A stretch of DNA of 5,692 nucleotides, taken from the NCBI GenBank assembly GCA_030839105.1, contig JAUZEI010000210.1, forward strand, positions 1-5,692, in the 5' to 3' direction. Source of the DNA: Actinomycetota bacterium. GTDB taxonomy: Bacteria > Actinomycetota > Acidimicrobiia > IMCC26256 > PALSA-610. The first letter of the stretch is position 1, and each line of letters starts with the position of its first letter. The position numbers and the translations under genes are program-made. The notes beneath the pieces were generated by a model, which saw only the letters and a program-made list of their open reading frames with translations, did not search any database and was not told the DNA's origin. Positions 5,590 to 5,692 of the stretch are shown in pieces.

Positions 5590-5692
5590 ATGAACATCGA
5601 CGTCGTCATCGAAGTACCGAAGGGCAGTCGGAACAAGTACGAGCTCGATCACACGACGGGGAAGATCCGCCTCGATCGGGAGCTGTTCACCG
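5590..5692 (+). CDS. ppa: Inorganic pyrophosphatase (family I), N-terminal fragment
   Basis: The 34 visible codons read [20 protein letters not shown] and onward through [13 protein letters not shown]. They match the N-terminus of soluble family I inorganic pyrophosphatases; the Mycobacterium enzyme has the same IEIPKGQRNKYE...DHETG...RLDR pattern. The enzyme hydrolyses pyrophosphate to two phosphates in the cytoplasm with Mg2+, pulling nucleotide and macromolecule synthesis forward. Lys11 and Glu18 fall where the family has conserved active-site residues (KGSRNKYE block). The ATG at 5590 has AAGGAG 9 bases upstream. It follows the decarboxylase stop by 22 bases and is probably cotranscribed with it, perhaps with added control at the ribosome site. 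The rest of the gene, including the metal-binding aspartates, lies past the window edge. Confidence 0.93.
   Translation, partial: MNIDVVIEVPKGSRNKYELDHTTGKIRLDRELFT

Overview
The window is high-GC bacterial DNA with codon use strongly biased to G/C in third positions. It uses GTG as well as ATG starts, most starts lack a Shine-Dalgarno sequence, and it carries an actinobacterial UvrD2-type helicase. Together these point to an Actinomycetota chromosome, possibly a deep lineage such as Acidimicrobiia (inference, not proven).

The genes form two divergent groups. On the minus strand (1-1769), reading leftwards from the centre, are a YgjP/DUF45-type zinc metallopeptidase, a small membrane protein with a bacterial PH domain and a SHOCT tail, and a partial BtuF/TroA-like helical-backbone metal receptor that overlaps the PH gene by 4 bases. 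On the plus strand (2303-5692) are a UvrD2-like SF1A DNA helicase without the usual C-terminal Cys-cluster/HRDC region, a group II PLP-dependent decarboxylase, and the first 34 codons of a family I inorganic pyrophosphatase. These follow one another with gaps of 10 and 22 bases. No single pathway joins them; they look like housekeeping genes sharing transcription.

The 533 bases between the two groups (1770-2302) hold the most interesting material. They contain a 12-bp perfect palindrome, a 75-base nested dyad, and a near-consensus SigA-type promoter (TTGACG, 17-base spacer, TAGGGT). After the promoter come about 330 bases with no convincing protein but with many mutually consistent complementary helices: a 7-bp closing helix, a GUAA-capped hairpin, 9- and 11-bp stems that compete for three bases, and a 6-bp loop-to-upstream pairing that would make a pseudoknot. 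I read this as an unrecognised structured RNA, either a free ncRNA or a long leader of the helicase gene. It does not show the signature sequences of RNase P RNA, tmRNA or SRP RNA.

Several starts (551, 1201, 2303, 4215) lack a Shine-Dalgarno sequence, and three of them have a TAnnnT hexamer 6-7 bases upstream, as expected for leaderless transcripts. The pyrophosphatase instead has a clear AAGGAG, inside a small inverted repeat.
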